NCBI GenBank assembly: GCA_963812195.1
Contig: CAWEUI010000003.1
Span: 16,902-80,901, forward strand
Reading direction: 5' to 3'
DNA: 64,000 bases
Origin: ZC4RG30 sp963812195
GTDB taxonomy: Bacteria; Pseudomonadota; Gammaproteobacteria; Steroidobacterales; Steroidobacteraceae
Of the stretch, positions 44,945 through 56,614 are shown one piece after another. A program made the position numbers and the translations under genes. The notes under the pieces are model-generated. The model did not search any database and was not told where the DNA came from. It worked only from the letters and a program-made list of their open reading frames with translations. Each line of letters starts with the position of its first letter. The stretch's first letter is position 1.

Positions 44945-46246
44945 ATGCAGTTCACAGTGAATACCACCTCCGGACTCGAGCGGCGCATCGAGGTGGAGAT
45001 TCCACACGCCCGCGTGGCCGGCGAGGTGGAACGGCGCCTGCGCGATCTGTCGCGTACGGTCAAGGTGCAGGGCTTCCGGCCCGGCAAGGTGCCGATGACC
45101 ATCATCAAGCAGAAGTACGGCAGCCAGGTGCACGGCGATGCCGTATCCGAGCTGATCCGGCAGGGCTACAGCGATGCGGTGAAGAAGGAGAACCTGCGGC
45201 CCGCGGGCAGTCCGAACATCGAGCCGATCCAGGTCGAGCCGGGCGCGGACCTGAAGTTCGCGGCAGTCATCGAAGTGATGCCCGAGGTGGCGGTGGGGCC
45301 TGTGGCGGACGTGAAGATCGAGCGTCCCAAGGCCGATATCACCGACGCGGACGTGGATGCGATGCTCGACAGCATGCGCCGCCAGCGCGTCACCTACGCG
45401 GCCGTCGAGCGCGCCGCGCAGAAGGGTGATCGGGTGGTGGTGGATTTCGCCGGGCGCACCGGTGGCGAGGCGTTCGAGGGGGGCACCGGCACCGACCTGC
45501 CCGTGGTCCTGGGCGAGGGCGGGGTGATCGAGGATTTCGAGAACGCGCTGACCGGCATGTCCGCCGGCGAGACGAAGACCGCGCCGGTGAAGTTCCCGGA
45601 GAACTACGGCTCGGCGGCGCTGGCCGGCAAGGATGCCGAGTTCGACCTCACCGTGAAATCTGTGGAGGAGCCCGTGCTGCCGGAGCTGGACGAGCAATTC
45701 GTGCGCTCCTTCGGCATCGGGGATGGAAGTCTGGCCGAGCTGCGTACCGAGGTGCGCAAGAGCATGGAGCGCGAGGTCGCCGAAGCCGTGCGCAACAAGG
45801 TCCGCACCCAGGTCTTCGAGGCATTGCAGCGCGAGAACGAGGTGGAACTGCCCAAGGCGCTGGTCGACGAGCAGATCCAGCAGCTGCAGGTCGACGTGCT
45901 GCAGCGGATGGGTCGCACCGATGTCTCGCAGATGCCGCCGCGCGACCCGTTCGTCGAGCCGGCGCGCAAGCGGGTGAAGCTCGGATTGCTCATTGGGGAG
46001 CTGATCCGGCGCGAGAACATCACCGTGGACCGTGAGCGCGTGCTGGAGCGGTTGCAGGACGTGGTGGCCGGTCAACCCGACCAGGCCGAGGCCCGGCGCG
46101 CCTGGCTGCAGAACCCGGACGCCATGCGCCAGATCGAGACTTCGGTGATGGAAGACCTGGCAGTGGACTGGGTGCTGGCCAATGCCAAAGTGACCGACGT
46201 ACCGGTTTCCTTCCAGGAACTCACCGGCTTCGGCAAGCAGGGTTAG
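44945..46246 (+). CDS. tig: Trigger factor
   Basis: A 433-residue ribosome-associated chaperone. The N-terminal ribosome-binding signature is FRPGKVPMTII (G-F-R-x-G-x-x-P), followed by the FKBP-type prolyl isomerase domain (about 150-240, GDRVVVDFAGRTGGEAFEGG) and a helical C-terminal cradle. Length equals E. coli (432). The ATG at 44945 is chosen because the protein begins MQFTVNTTSGLERRIEVEIP; the open frame upstream runs through tRNA-Leu. It heads the tig-clpP-clpX-lon order and may be co-transcribed with the tRNAs, as no terminator stands between. Confidence 0.96.
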   Translation: MQFTVNTTSGLERRIEVEIPHARVAGEVERRLRDLSRTVKVQGFRPGKVPMTIIKQKYGSQVHGDAVSELIRQGYSDAVKKENLRPAGSPNIEPIQVEPGADLKFAAVIEVMPEVAVGPVADVKIERPKADITDADVDAMLDSMRRQRVTYAAVERAAQKGDRVVVDFAGRTGGEAFEGGTGTDLPVVLGEGGVIEDFENALTGMSAGETKTAPVKFPENYGSAALAGKDAEFDLTVKSVEEPVLPELDEQFVRSFGIGDGSLAELRTEVRKSMEREVAEAVRNKVRTQVFEALQRENEVELPKALVDEQIQQLQVDVLQRMGRTDVSQMPPRDPFVEPARKRVKLGLLIGELIRRENITVDRERVLERLQDVVAGQPDQAEARRAWLQNPDAMRQIETSVMEDLAVDWVLANAKVTDVPVSFQELTGFGKQG

Positions 46247-46291
46247 AATCGAGGCAGCAGCGACACTTGCGGCAAAAGGCGGAGACAAACG

Positions 46292-46909
46292 ATGAATGAG
46301 CGCGCCCTGAATCTGGTCCCGATCGTGGTCGAGCAGACCTCGCGCGGCGAGCGCTCCTACGACATCTACTCGCGCCTGCTGAAGGATCGCGTGGTGTTCT
46401 GCGTTGGCCCGGTCGAGGACTACATGGCCAACGTCATCGTGGCCCAGCTGCTGTTCCTGGAGTCGGAGAATCCGGACAAGGACATCGCGCTGTACATCAA
46501 CTCGCCCGGCGGCCACGTGACGGCCGGCCTGGCCATCTACGACACCATGCAGTTCATCAAGCCGGATGTGTCCACCATCTGCATCGGGCAGGCGGCCAGC
46601 ATGGGCGCCGTGCTGCTGGCCGGCGGGGCCGCGGGCAAGCGTTTCGCGCTGCCGGACTCGCGCATCATGATCCACCAGCCGCTGGGCGGCATGCAGGGCC
46701 AGGCGGCCGACATGGAAATCCACGCCCGGGAAATCCTCTACACCCGCGACCGGCTCAACCAGATCCTGGCCAAGCACACCGACCAGGCGGTGGACAAGAT
46801 CAAGCACGACACCGACCGCGACAACTTCATGCGGGCCGAAGAAGCGGCCACTTACGGGCTGATCGACCGCGTGCTGGCCACCCGTGGCGAGATCGGCATT
46901 ACGAAATAG
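46292..46909 (+). CDS. clpP: ATP-dependent Clp protease proteolytic subunit
   Basis: A 205-residue serine protease subunit that forms the double-heptamer chamber fed by ClpX or ClpA. The catalytic serine is S103 in GQAASMGAV, the histidine H128 in MIHQPLGG, and the aspartate is in the DTDRDNF segment. A short N-terminal propeptide is probably present. GGCGGAGA precedes the ATG. It is followed by a strong terminator hairpin before clpX. Confidence 0.97.
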   Translation: MNERALNLVPIVVEQTSRGERSYDIYSRLLKDRVVFCVGPVEDYMANVIVAQLLFLESENPDKDIALYINSPGGHVTAGLAIYDTMQFIKPDVSTICIGQAASMGAVLLAGGAAGKRFALPDSRIMIHQPLGGMQGQAADMEIHAREILYTRDRLNQILAKHTDQAVDKIKHDTDRDNFMRAEEAATYGLIDRVLATRGEIGITK

Positions 46910-46920
46910 TTGCCCCCGGG

Positions 46921-46940
46921 AGCGCGGCGGGCGCGCTTTT
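46921..46940 (+). terminator. Intrinsic terminator between clpP and clpX
   Basis: AGCGCG (46921-46926) pairs with CGCGCT (46932-46937) around a GCGGG loop and runs into four T residues, 12 bases after the clpP stop. It would separate clpX transcription at least partly from tig-clpP. A TATATA hexamer at 47003-47008 in the remaining 118 bases may be the -10 box of an independent clpX promoter; its -35 is unclear. Confidence 0.7.
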
Positions 46941-47058
46941 CCCTACTGAATACAGGCACTTGGGTGTGACGCAGTGCTTTGCCCTGCGCCGCGCGCTCAT
47001 GCTATATATCCTTCGGTAAAGGTCGCGCACACACCGCGACAGGCAGTGAGGTCAGGTA

Positions 47059-48373
47059 ATGAGCGAGGATACCCGCGGGCGAAGCGACGACGGCAAGCTG
47101 CTGTACTGCTCCTTCTGCGGCAAAAGCCAGCACGAGGTCCGCAAGCTCATTGCGGGCCCCTCGGTGTTCGTCTGCGACGAATGCGTCGAGTTGTGCAATG
47201 ACATCATCCGCGAGGAACTCGAGGACAAGGCCGACCGCGCGCGCGAGAAGCTGCCCAAGCCCCAGGAGATCAAGGCCGTCCTGGACGAATACGTGATCGG
47301 CCAGGAGCGCGCCAAGAAGACGCTCGCCGTGGCCGTCTACAACCACTACAAGCGCCTGCAGTCCCGCGGCACCGGCGGCGGCATCAAGGCGCGCGACGAA
47401 GTGGAAATCGCCAAGAGCAATATCCTGCTCATCGGTCCCACCGGCAGCGGCAAGACGCTGCTGGCCGAGACCCTGGCCCGGCTGCTCAACGTCCCGTTCA
47501 CCATTGCCGATGCCACCACGCTGACCGAGGCCGGCTACGTCGGCGAGGATGTCGAGAACATCATCCAGAAGCTGCTGCAGAAGTGCGACTACGACGTCGA
47601 GAAGGCGCAGACGGGCATCGTCTACATCGACGAGATCGACAAGATCTCGCGCAAGTCGGATAACCCCTCCATCACCCGCGACGTTTCCGGCGAGGGCGTG
47701 CAGCAGGCGCTGCTGAAGCTGATCGAGGGAACGATGGCTTCCGTGCCGCCGCAGGGCGGGCGCAAGCATCCGCAGCAGGAATTCCTGCAGGTGGACACGG
47801 CCAACATCCTGTTCATCTGCGGCGGTGCATTCGCGGGCCTGGACCGCGTGATCCGCAATCGCACCCAGCAGGGCGGCATCGGCTTCACGTCCGAAGTGCG
47901 CAGCATCAACGACCGTCCGCACGGCGCGGACCTGTTCCACGACGTGGAACCGGAGGATCTGGTCAAGTACGGCCTGATCCCGGAATTCGTCGGCCGTCTG
48001 CCGGTGGTGGCCACGCTCGAGGAACTGGACGAGAAGGCACTGATCGCCATCCTGAAGGATCCGAAGAACGCGCTGACCAAGCAGTATCGCCGGCTGTTCG
48101 AAATGGACGGCGTCCGAACTGGAGTTCCGCGATGACGGCCTGGCCGCCATCGCCCGCCGGGCGATGGAGCGCAAGACCGGCGCGCGGGGTCTGCGCACCA
48201 TCATGGAGACCATCCTGCTCGAGACCATGTACCAGCTGCCGTCCCTGAACAACGTCAGCAAGGTCGTCGTCGACGAGAGCGTGGTGCTGGGTCATGCGCC
48301 GCCCTACGTGGTCTACAAGACCGAGACGGACAAGGCCGAAGAGCCGCGACGGGCGTCGGGTATCAGTCGCTGA
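47059..48373 (+). CDS. clpX: ATP-dependent Clp protease ATP-binding subunit ClpX (one frameshift)
   Basis: ClpX unfolds tagged substrates and threads them into ClpP. The N-terminal zinc-binding domain has CSFCGKSQHEV and CDECVELC; the AAA+ module has Walker A GPTGSGKTLL (about residues 126-135), Walker B IVYIDEIDKI, the pore GYVG loop and sensor regions. Near 48113 one extra C in GGCGTCCGAACTG breaks the frame after LFEMDGV; the true continuation ELEFRDDGLAAIARRAMERK ends at 48373, giving about 438 residues. A clpX mutant would be viable in many bacteria, but the isolated +1 in a CC pair fits a sequencing error. The stop overlaps the presumed start region of the next gene. Confidence 0.92.
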
Positions 48374-49104
48374 GCCAGGCGGGCGTCGCACGACGCTGGG
48401 CGCTTCACGCGGACGGCCGCGAGTGCGGTGGCCTGGAACTGTTTTCCCTGGAAGTCCCCGCTGCCGAGCGCGCCGCGCTCGATGCCGTCCTGTCCGCGCA
48501 GGAACGCGGGCGCGCCGGGCGCTTCCGGTCAGCCCTTCACGGTGAGCATTTTGTCGTGGCGCATGGTCGCCTGCGCCGGGTGCTGGGCGCCGTACTGGGT
48601 CTGGCCCCCGGGGACATCGAATTCGGTACCGGGCCGCATGGCAAACCGGAGCTTGCCGGTCACGCGGGCGCTGCCGGTGTGCACTTCAATCTGTCGCATT
48701 CCGGAAGCGTGGGGCTGATTGGTTGGTGCTGGCAACGGGCGATCGGCGTGGACGTCGAGATATGGCGCGCCACGCGCGATCAGGCCGCCCTGGTACGGCG
48801 CTACTTCGCGCCCGGCGAAATCGCGGCATGGGAGGCGCTGCCGCCCGAGCGGCGCCAGGAAGCGTTCTTCAATCTGTGGACCCGCAAGGAAGCCTACTTG
48901 AAGGCGCTGGGCCTGGGCCTGACGCTGGCGCTGGACAGCTTTGACGTGAGCCACGAAGCCGGTAGCGGTGCCCGCGTGCTGCGGCCGGCGGCAGATGCAG
49001 CACAAGGCGGCGTCTGGAGTCTCGCGGCGCCTGAAGTGGGCCACGGCCTGTCGGCAGCGATTGTCCTGCAGGCCGCCGTCGTGTCCGTCACGGCGTCGGG
49101 TTGA
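48370..49104 (+). CDS. 4'-phosphopantetheinyl transferase, Sfp type
   Basis: An enzyme that moves phosphopantetheine from CoA to a serine of carrier proteins. Conserved motifs are FGTGPHGKPEL, VHFNLSHSGSVGLI, the magnesium-binding GVDVEIW and the WTRKEAYLKALGLGL helix. Homology clearly extends upstream of the only GTG in frame (48556), with an N-terminal FSLEVPAAERAALDAVLS followed by ERGRAGRFR, so that GTG cannot be the true start. No ATG, GTG or TTG exists in this frame further up; I place the start at the CTG at 48370, which overlaps the clpX stop, but an undetected indel is equally possible. It lies between clpX and lon without a biosynthetic gene cluster nearby, so a primary or broad carrier-protein role is likely. 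Confidence 0.8.
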   Translation: MSQAGVARRWALHADGRECGGLELFSLEVPAAERAALDAVLSAQERGRAGRFRSALHGEHFVVAHGRLRRVLGAVLGLAPGDIEFGTGPHGKPELAGHAGAAGVHFNLSHSGSVGLIGWCWQRAIGVDVEIWRATRDQAALVRRYFAPGEIAAWEALPPERRQEAFFNLWTRKEAYLKALGLGLTLALDSFDVSHEAGSGARVLRPAADAAQGGVWSLAAPEVGHGLSAAIVLQAAVVSVTASG

Positions 49105-49127
49105 AACGCTGCGTGTCGCCCCCACGT
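49101..49127 (+). promoter_or_regulatory. Sigma32-type heat-shock promoter for lon
   Basis: TTGAAA at 49101-49106 and CCCCACGT at 49120-49127 are separated by 13 bases, close to the RpoH consensus CTTGAAA-N13-CCCCATNT. The -35 overlaps the stop codon of the preceding gene. Lon is a classic member of the heat-shock regulon. A TAGACT hexamer follows at 49133. Confidence 0.6.
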
Positions 49128-49174
49128 CGGGCTAGACTGTATCCAGGAACCTTGGGCCTGACCCGGAGCCATCT

Positions 49175-51625
<2,451 letters not shown>

Positions 51626-51760
51626 GGCCCCTGGCGCGCGCGCGGGTGCGCTCATGAACTGGTGCAGCCGGCCGCGAGTTCCACTAGACTACGCGCCCTC
51701 GCGCCTGGGGGCCCCAACCGAACCCCAAGCGCGAGCGGACTGGACAGGGCCGTCAGGCGA

Positions 51761-51836
51761 GGGTGCTTAGCTCAGCTGGTAGAGCGTCGCCCTTACAAGG
51801 CGAATGTCGGGGGTTCGATCCCCTCAGCACCCACCA
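51761..51836 (+). tRNA. tRNA-Val (anticodon TAC)
   Basis: A 76-base cloverleaf with acceptor GGGTGCT and AGCACCC, anticodon loop CTTACAA in the TCGCC/GGCGA stem, T-arm GGTTCGATCCC and encoded CCA. TAGACT at 51685-51690 with a GC-rich stretch behind it could be its -10 box; the rest of the 135-base gap after lon shows nothing. Confidence 0.95.
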
Positions 51837-51855
51837 GTCCCGCATGGTCTGCAAT

Positions 51856-51932
51856 GGAGCGGTAGTTCAGCTGGTTAGAATACCGGCCTGTCACGCCGGG
51901 GGTCGCGGGTTCGAGTCCCGTCCGCTCCGCCA
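51856..51932 (+). tRNA. tRNA-Asp (anticodon GTC)
   Basis: A 77-base cloverleaf with acceptor GGAGCGG and CCGCTCC, anticodon loop CTGTCAC in the CCGGC/GCCGG stem, discriminator G and encoded CCA. It lies 19 bases after tRNA-Val, presumably in the same transcript. Confidence 0.95.
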
Positions 51933-51955
51933 ATTGCCTGCCAGTCCCCGCGCGG

Positions 51956-51983
51956 TGGACGACTGCCCGAGCACGGGTACAAT
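51956..51983 (+). promoter_or_regulatory. Possible ppiD promoter
   Basis: TGGACG (51956-51961) and TACAAT (51978-51983) have a 16-base spacer and stand just before ppiD. The -35 is a moderate match. Transcription would start about 20 bases before the ATG at 52011. Confidence 0.4.
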
Positions 51984-52010
51984 CGCCGTCCCTCAAGGGA
52001 TCGAAGAATC

Positions 52011-53945
52011 ATGCTACAGAACATCAGCGACAAGCTAAAAGGCACTGATGGGGGCGGACGCGGCCACCGTTGGGTCTGGTATTCCATCCTCGGCGCCTTG
52101 ATCCTGGTGTTCGTCGCCTGGGGCCCGTTCTCGCGGTTCGACATGTCGATTGGCCAGAATGGCTATGCCGCGCGCGTCAACGGCGAGGAGATCCCCGCCG
52201 CCGAGATCAACCAGCAGTGGCAGCAACAGCTGCCGCAGCTGATGCAGGCCTTTGGCGGCCAGCTCACCGACCTGCAGCGCTCGCTGTACCAGGAGCAGCT
52301 GCTGGACTCGGCGGTGCGCGGGCTGGCCGTAACGCAATACGCCCGCAAGCTGGGGTACGCCGTGACGGACGCGCAGTTGTCCAAGGCGTTCCAGTCCGAG
52401 CAGGCCTTCCAGGTCGACGGCAAGTTCAACCTGCAGGCGGCCCAGGCCCGCCTGGCCGCGGCGGGGTTGTCCGAGCAGGAGTACATCCGTGACCTGCGCA
52501 ACGACCAGCTCACCAACCAGCTGCTGGGCTCGGTGGGCGTTTCCGATTTCTTCACTCCGGCCGAGAGCAAGCGCATCCTGGCGCTGCTGGACGAGGAGCG
52601 CCAGGTGCGCTTCGCGATGCTCAAACCCGAGCAGTTCGCGGGCAAGGATCCGGTGAAGCCCGCGGAAATCGAGGCCTGGTACAAGTCCCACAAGGACGAT
52701 TACGCAGTCCCGGAGTCGGTGCAGCTGGCCTATGCCGAGCTGTCGCTGGCGGACGTGCAGGCCGGTGTGAAGGTCACCGACGAGCAACTGCACGCGCGTT
52801 ACGAGAAGGACAAGGCCAGCTACCAGACGCCGGAACAGCGTCACGCGCAGCACATTCTCATTGCCGTGGCCAAGCCCGCGGATGACGCCAAGGCCAAGGC
52901 TCAGGCCGAGGATCTGTACAAGCAGATCAAGGCCGGCGCGGATTTCGCCAAGCTGGCAAAGCAATATTCCACGGACACCACTTCAGCCGCCAAGGGCGGT
53001 GATCTGGGCTGGGCCACGCGCGATGTGTACGTCAAGGAGTTCGCCGACAAGCTGTTTTCGATGAAGCAAGGCGAGGTCAGCGAGCCGGTCAAGACACAGT
53101 TCGGCTATCACATCATCAAGCTCGACGGCATCCGCCCGGGCGTTACGCGCAGCTTCGAGGAAGTGCACGACGAGCTGGCCGCGTCGCTGCGCAAGGACCT
53201 TGCCGCCACCGAATTCGGCAAGCGGCAGGACCGGCTGCAGGAGGATCTGGAAAAGGGCAGTGCGAATCTGGACGATCTGGCCAGGCAATTCGGCATGAAG
53301 CGCGGCGAGGTCGAGCACTTCGAGCGCGGCGCCGGCGGCCTGCCGCTGGGTTCGGACGTGGACCTGAACCACGAGGTGTTCAGCGATGCCTCGCTCACGC
53401 AGCGCAAGGTGGGTGGCCCGCTGCCGCTGGGCGATGATCGCATCGTGATCTTCCAGGTCCAGGCGCACAGCCCGGCGAGCACCAAGACCCTGGATCAGGT
53501 GCGCCCGCAGATCATCACGGCCATCACGCGCGAGCGCGGCACGGAGGCGGCCTACAAGGCGGCCGAGGCCGTCGTGCCGGATCTGCAGCAGGGCGCGAAT
53601 TTCGACAAGGTGGTCGGGCGCTGGAAGACCAAGGTGGATGGTCCGCGCTACGTGGGACGCGGTTCCCCGGACCTGCCCGTCGAGGTGCGCGACGCGGTGT
53701 TCGCGGCCGCCCGGCCGGCGCCCGGCAAGCCCGTGGTGCAGGCGCTGAAGGTCGATGGCGGTGGCGTGGCGCTGTTCGAGGTCACCGGCTCGCGCGTGCA
53801 GCCGCTGTCGGGCAATCCGCAGCTGGTCCAGATCCGCTCGCAGCGGGAGTTGCAGCGCTACACCCGGCGCGACATGAACGCCTATATCGCCTCGATCGTG
53901 GGGGCCGCGAAGATCACCAAGAACCCCGACGCCTTCCAGCAGTAG
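52011..53945 (+). CDS. ppiD: Periplasmic chaperone/peptidyl-prolyl isomerase PpiD
   Basis: A 644-residue SecYEG-associated chaperone that meets newly exported proteins at the periplasmic side. A cytoplasmic N-terminus (MLQNISDKLKG) and one transmembrane helix (about 24-42, VWYSILGALILVFVAWG) are followed by a SurA_N-like helical domain, a parvulin domain (about 262-360, RHAQHILIAVAKPADD to FGYHIIKLDG) and a C-terminal helical domain. The parvulin domain of PpiD proteins is usually weak or inactive. Length and place near lon are typical. Confidence 0.94.
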   Translation: MLQNISDKLKGTDGGGRGHRWVWYSILGALILVFVAWGPFSRFDMSIGQNGYAARVNGEEIPAAEINQQWQQQLPQLMQAFGGQLTDLQRSLYQEQLLDSAVRGLAVTQYARKLGYAVTDAQLSKAFQSEQAFQVDGKFNLQAAQARLAAAGLSEQEYIRDLRNDQLTNQLLGSVGVSDFFTPAESKRILALLDEERQVRFAMLKPEQFAGKDPVKPAEIEAWYKSHKDDYAVPESVQLAYAELSLADVQAGVKVTDEQLHARYEKDKASYQTPEQRHAQHILIAVAKPADDAKAKAQAEDLYKQIKAGADFAKLAKQYSTDTTSAAKGGDLGWATRDVYVKEFADKLFSMKQGEVSEPVKTQFGYHIIKLDGIRPGVTRSFEEVHDELAASLRKDLAATEFGKRQDRLQEDLEKGSANLDDLARQFGMKRGEVEHFERGAGGLPLGSDVDLNHEVFSDASLTQRKVGGPLPLGDDRIVIFQVQAHSPASTKTLDQVRPQIITAITRERGTEAAYKAAEAVVPDLQQGANFDKVVGRWKTKVDGPRYVGRGSPDLPVEVRDAVFAAARPAPGKPVVQALKVDGGGVALFEVTGSRVQPLSGNPQLVQIRSQRELQRYTRRDMNAYIASIVGAAKITKNPDAFQQ

Positions 53946-53953
53946 TGGCTGGC

Positions 53954-53980
53954 GGGCGCCGCGCGGGGGGCTAGGCGCCC
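53954..53980. repeat. Inverted repeat between ppiD and fabI
   Basis: GGGCGCC (53954-53960) and GGCGCCC (53974-53980) form a seven-base stem with a 13-base loop at the junction of two convergent genes; the right arm overlaps the fabI stop. Without a T-run it is only a possible bidirectional terminator. Confidence 0.3.
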
Positions 53981-54769
53981 TCGTTGCCCGGAATGCTCAT
54001 GCCGACGGTGCTGAAGCCGCCGTCCACGTACAGGATCTCGCCGGTGACGCCGCTGGCCAGGTCCGAACACAGGAAAGTCGCGGCCTTGCCCACGTCCTCC
54101 TGGGTCACGTTGCGGCGTAGCGGTGCCGTCTGGGCCACGTGGGTGAGCATCTTGCGCAAGCCGGGAATGCCGGCCGCCGCCAGCGTGCGGATGGGGCCGG
54201 CGGAGATGCCGTTCACGCGCATGCCCTGCGGGCCCAGGTTCGCGGCCAGAAAGCGCACGTTGGCCTCCAGGCTGGCCTTGGCCAGCCCCATGACATTGTA
54301 GGCAGGCACCGAGCGCACCGCGCCCAGGTACGACAGCGTCAGCACCGCGCCCGCACGGCCCTGCCATCAGCGGCGCGGCGCCGCGGGTCAGTGCCGTGAG
54401 GCTGTAGCTGGACACATCGTGCGCCACCGCGAAGTTCTGCCGTGTGGTGCTGGAGACGAAATCCCCCGCCAGTGCATCGGCCGGCGCAAATGCCACCGCG
54501 TGCACGAGAATGTCCAGTGAACCCCAGTCGCGCTTCAGCGCGGCGAACACCGCGTCGATCTGCTCATCGACCGTGACATCCAGCGGCAGGATGATCTTCG
54601 AGCCCACCGATTCGGCCAGCGGCGTGACACGATCCTTGAGCCGCTCCGCGCCGTAGGTGAAGGCCAGCTCGGCGCCATGCTGGTGGAAGGCCTGGGCGAT
54701 GCCCCAGGCGATGGAACGGTCAGTGGCCACGCCGACGATCAGCGCACGCTTGCCAGTCAGAATTCCCAT
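53971..54769 (-). CDS. fabI: Enoyl-[acyl-carrier-protein] reductase, FabI type (one frameshift)
   Basis: FabI reduces enoyl-ACP with NADH in the fatty acid elongation cycle and is the target of triclosan. The start at 54769 gives MGILTGKRALIVGVATDRSI, with the FabI-type nucleotide loop, then AFTYGAERLKDRV and FAPADALAGDF. The catalytic Tyr-Lys pair is in VPAYNVMGLAKASLEA. The frame breaks near 54356 on an extra base in GGGCCGTGCGGG, between PLMAG and RAGAVLTLSYLG. It is a single +1 insertion in a gene normally essential unless another enoyl reductase exists, so error is more likely than decay. About 265 residues when joined. Confidence 0.9.
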
Positions 54770-54821
54770 GCACGCTCTCCGGCGTTGGATCAACAGGCGT
54801 GCATGATAGCGCAGGGCTCGA

Positions 54822-56503
54822 TCAGCTTTTGCGGTCCACGAAGGCAACCAGGCGCTGGCCGGCGCGGATCATCGAGCCGGTGATGTTGTTCCACTCGCGC
54901 AATGCATTGACGGTCACCTGCAGGGTCTGCGGCGATGCCCGAGAGCGTATCGCCACGGCGCACCACGTACGTGACCTTGCGAGCGTCGCCATCGCCGCTC
55001 GGTACGCTGGACACGACGCCGCCTCTGCTGGCCGCTGCGCTGAGCCGCAGCCGCTGGCCGATGTGCAGGGTCGCGGTCGTGCTGATGCCATTGATGCGGG
55101 CCAGCGTGTTCACGCTCATGCCGTGGCGCCGGGCAATGGTCCACAGCGAGTCGCCGCTCCTGACCCGGTGCACGGCGCGCACGCCGCCGGGCAGGCGCGA
55201 GTCGACGCGCGCCGCGGCCAGGCGCACCTGATCGGGCAGCGCGGTCACCGCCGAGGGCACGCGCAACTCGGAGCCGATGGCCAGCTTGTTGGCATTGCCC
55301 AGCGAGTTCAGCTCCTGCAGGTGCTGCGCATTGGTGCCGAAGCGCACCGCGATGCTGGTGACGGTGTCGCCCTCGCGCACGGTGTAGCGCTCCACGCGCA
55401 GCCGCTGGTCGGGCGTGAGTTGCAGCAGGTTGGCACGGAAGGCATCGGCGGTGCCGGCCGGCACCAGCAAGCTTGTGCGGGCCCTTGGGGTCGGTCGCCC
55501 AGCGATGGTAGGCCGGGTTGAGCTCGTACATCTCGCTCGGTGGAGATCCCGGCCAGTTCGGCGGCCACTTCGATGCTGATCTGCCCGCCGGTTTCCACCT
55601 GCTCGAAGTACGGCTCGTCCGGGATGCCGTCGATGGACAGCCCGTAATCGCCCGGATTCGCCACGATGCGCTTGATGGCCAGCAGCCGCGGCACGTAGCC
55701 GCGTGTCTCGGCCGGCAGCCTCAGGTTCCAGAAGTCGGTGCGCTTGTGGGCCGCCTTGTTGCGGCGGATGGCCTTCTGCACGTTGGACTCGCCGCAGTTG
55801 TAGGCCGCGATGGCCAGCAGCCAGTCGTCGTCGAACATGTCGTGCAGGTAGGTCAGGTAATCCAGCGCCGCGCCGGTGGCCGCGACGATGTCGCGCCGGC
55901 CGTCGTACCACCAGTCCTGCTTGAGGCTGAAGCGGCTGCCGGTGGAGGCGATGAACTGCCACAGTCCGGAGGCGCTGGCGCGCGAATAGGCGTAGGGCTG
56001 GAAGGCGCTTTCAATGACGGGCAGCAGTGCCAGTTCCATCGGCAGGCCGCGCTTCTGCACCTGGTCAACGATGTATTCCAGGTACGGGGCGGCGCGGTCG
56101 AACACGCGCTCCACGTAGTCCGGGTGGCTGGCGAAGTAATCGGCCTCGCGATCAATGCGCGAGTTGTATTGCTGGCTCAGCGCCAGGCCGGCGCGAACCC
56201 GGTTCATCAGGTCGGGCGGATCGGCGCGGGCCACCGGCCCGACGGCGCCTGCCGGGGCGTCTTCGGCACGGCCGGCGCGGTGTCCGCGGCGGTGCTGTCC
56301 GGGGCAGTGGCGGATGTGGATTCGGCCGGGGAGGTGGCATCGGCCTGTGGCGGGACCTCCACCGGCACCGGCGGCGGGATGGTCGCGACAGCGGGAACCT
56401 CCACAGGCGGCGCGCCCGGGTGGCTGCCGATACTGGCGCAGCCGGCGGCCATGGCCAGCAGCATCAGGCCGCAGCCGCTACGGATTCGCGCACCCCGATC
56501 CAC
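54822..56503 (-). CDS. mltD: Membrane-bound lytic murein transglycosylase D (four frameshifts)
   Basis: A lipoprotein that cleaves peptidoglycan glycan strands. The GTG at 56503 has GGAGG eight bases upstream and gives a signal peptide (MDRGARIRSGCGLMLLAMA) with lipobox AAGC. A Pro/Ala linker leads to the Slt domain with the catalytic glutamate in ALLPVIESAFQPYA and the AAYNCGESNV motif, then three C-terminal LysM repeats (VREGDTVTSIAVRFG, VRSGDSLWTIARRHG and VRRGDTLSGIA). The chain is spread over several frames: a missing base near 56238, and extra bases near 55533, 55470 and 54938. It neighbours yafS-rnhA-dnaQ as in E. coli, though gloB is absent. Confidence 0.88.
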
Positions 56504-56614
56504 GCTGCTGCACCTCCGCGAGGGATTCAAAGACAAGGCAAATTGCAATGGCCCCGGAAGGCCTGATCAGCCTATGATTTTTCCGGCCGGTATTTAACCG
56601 GCGCCGTCACACAA

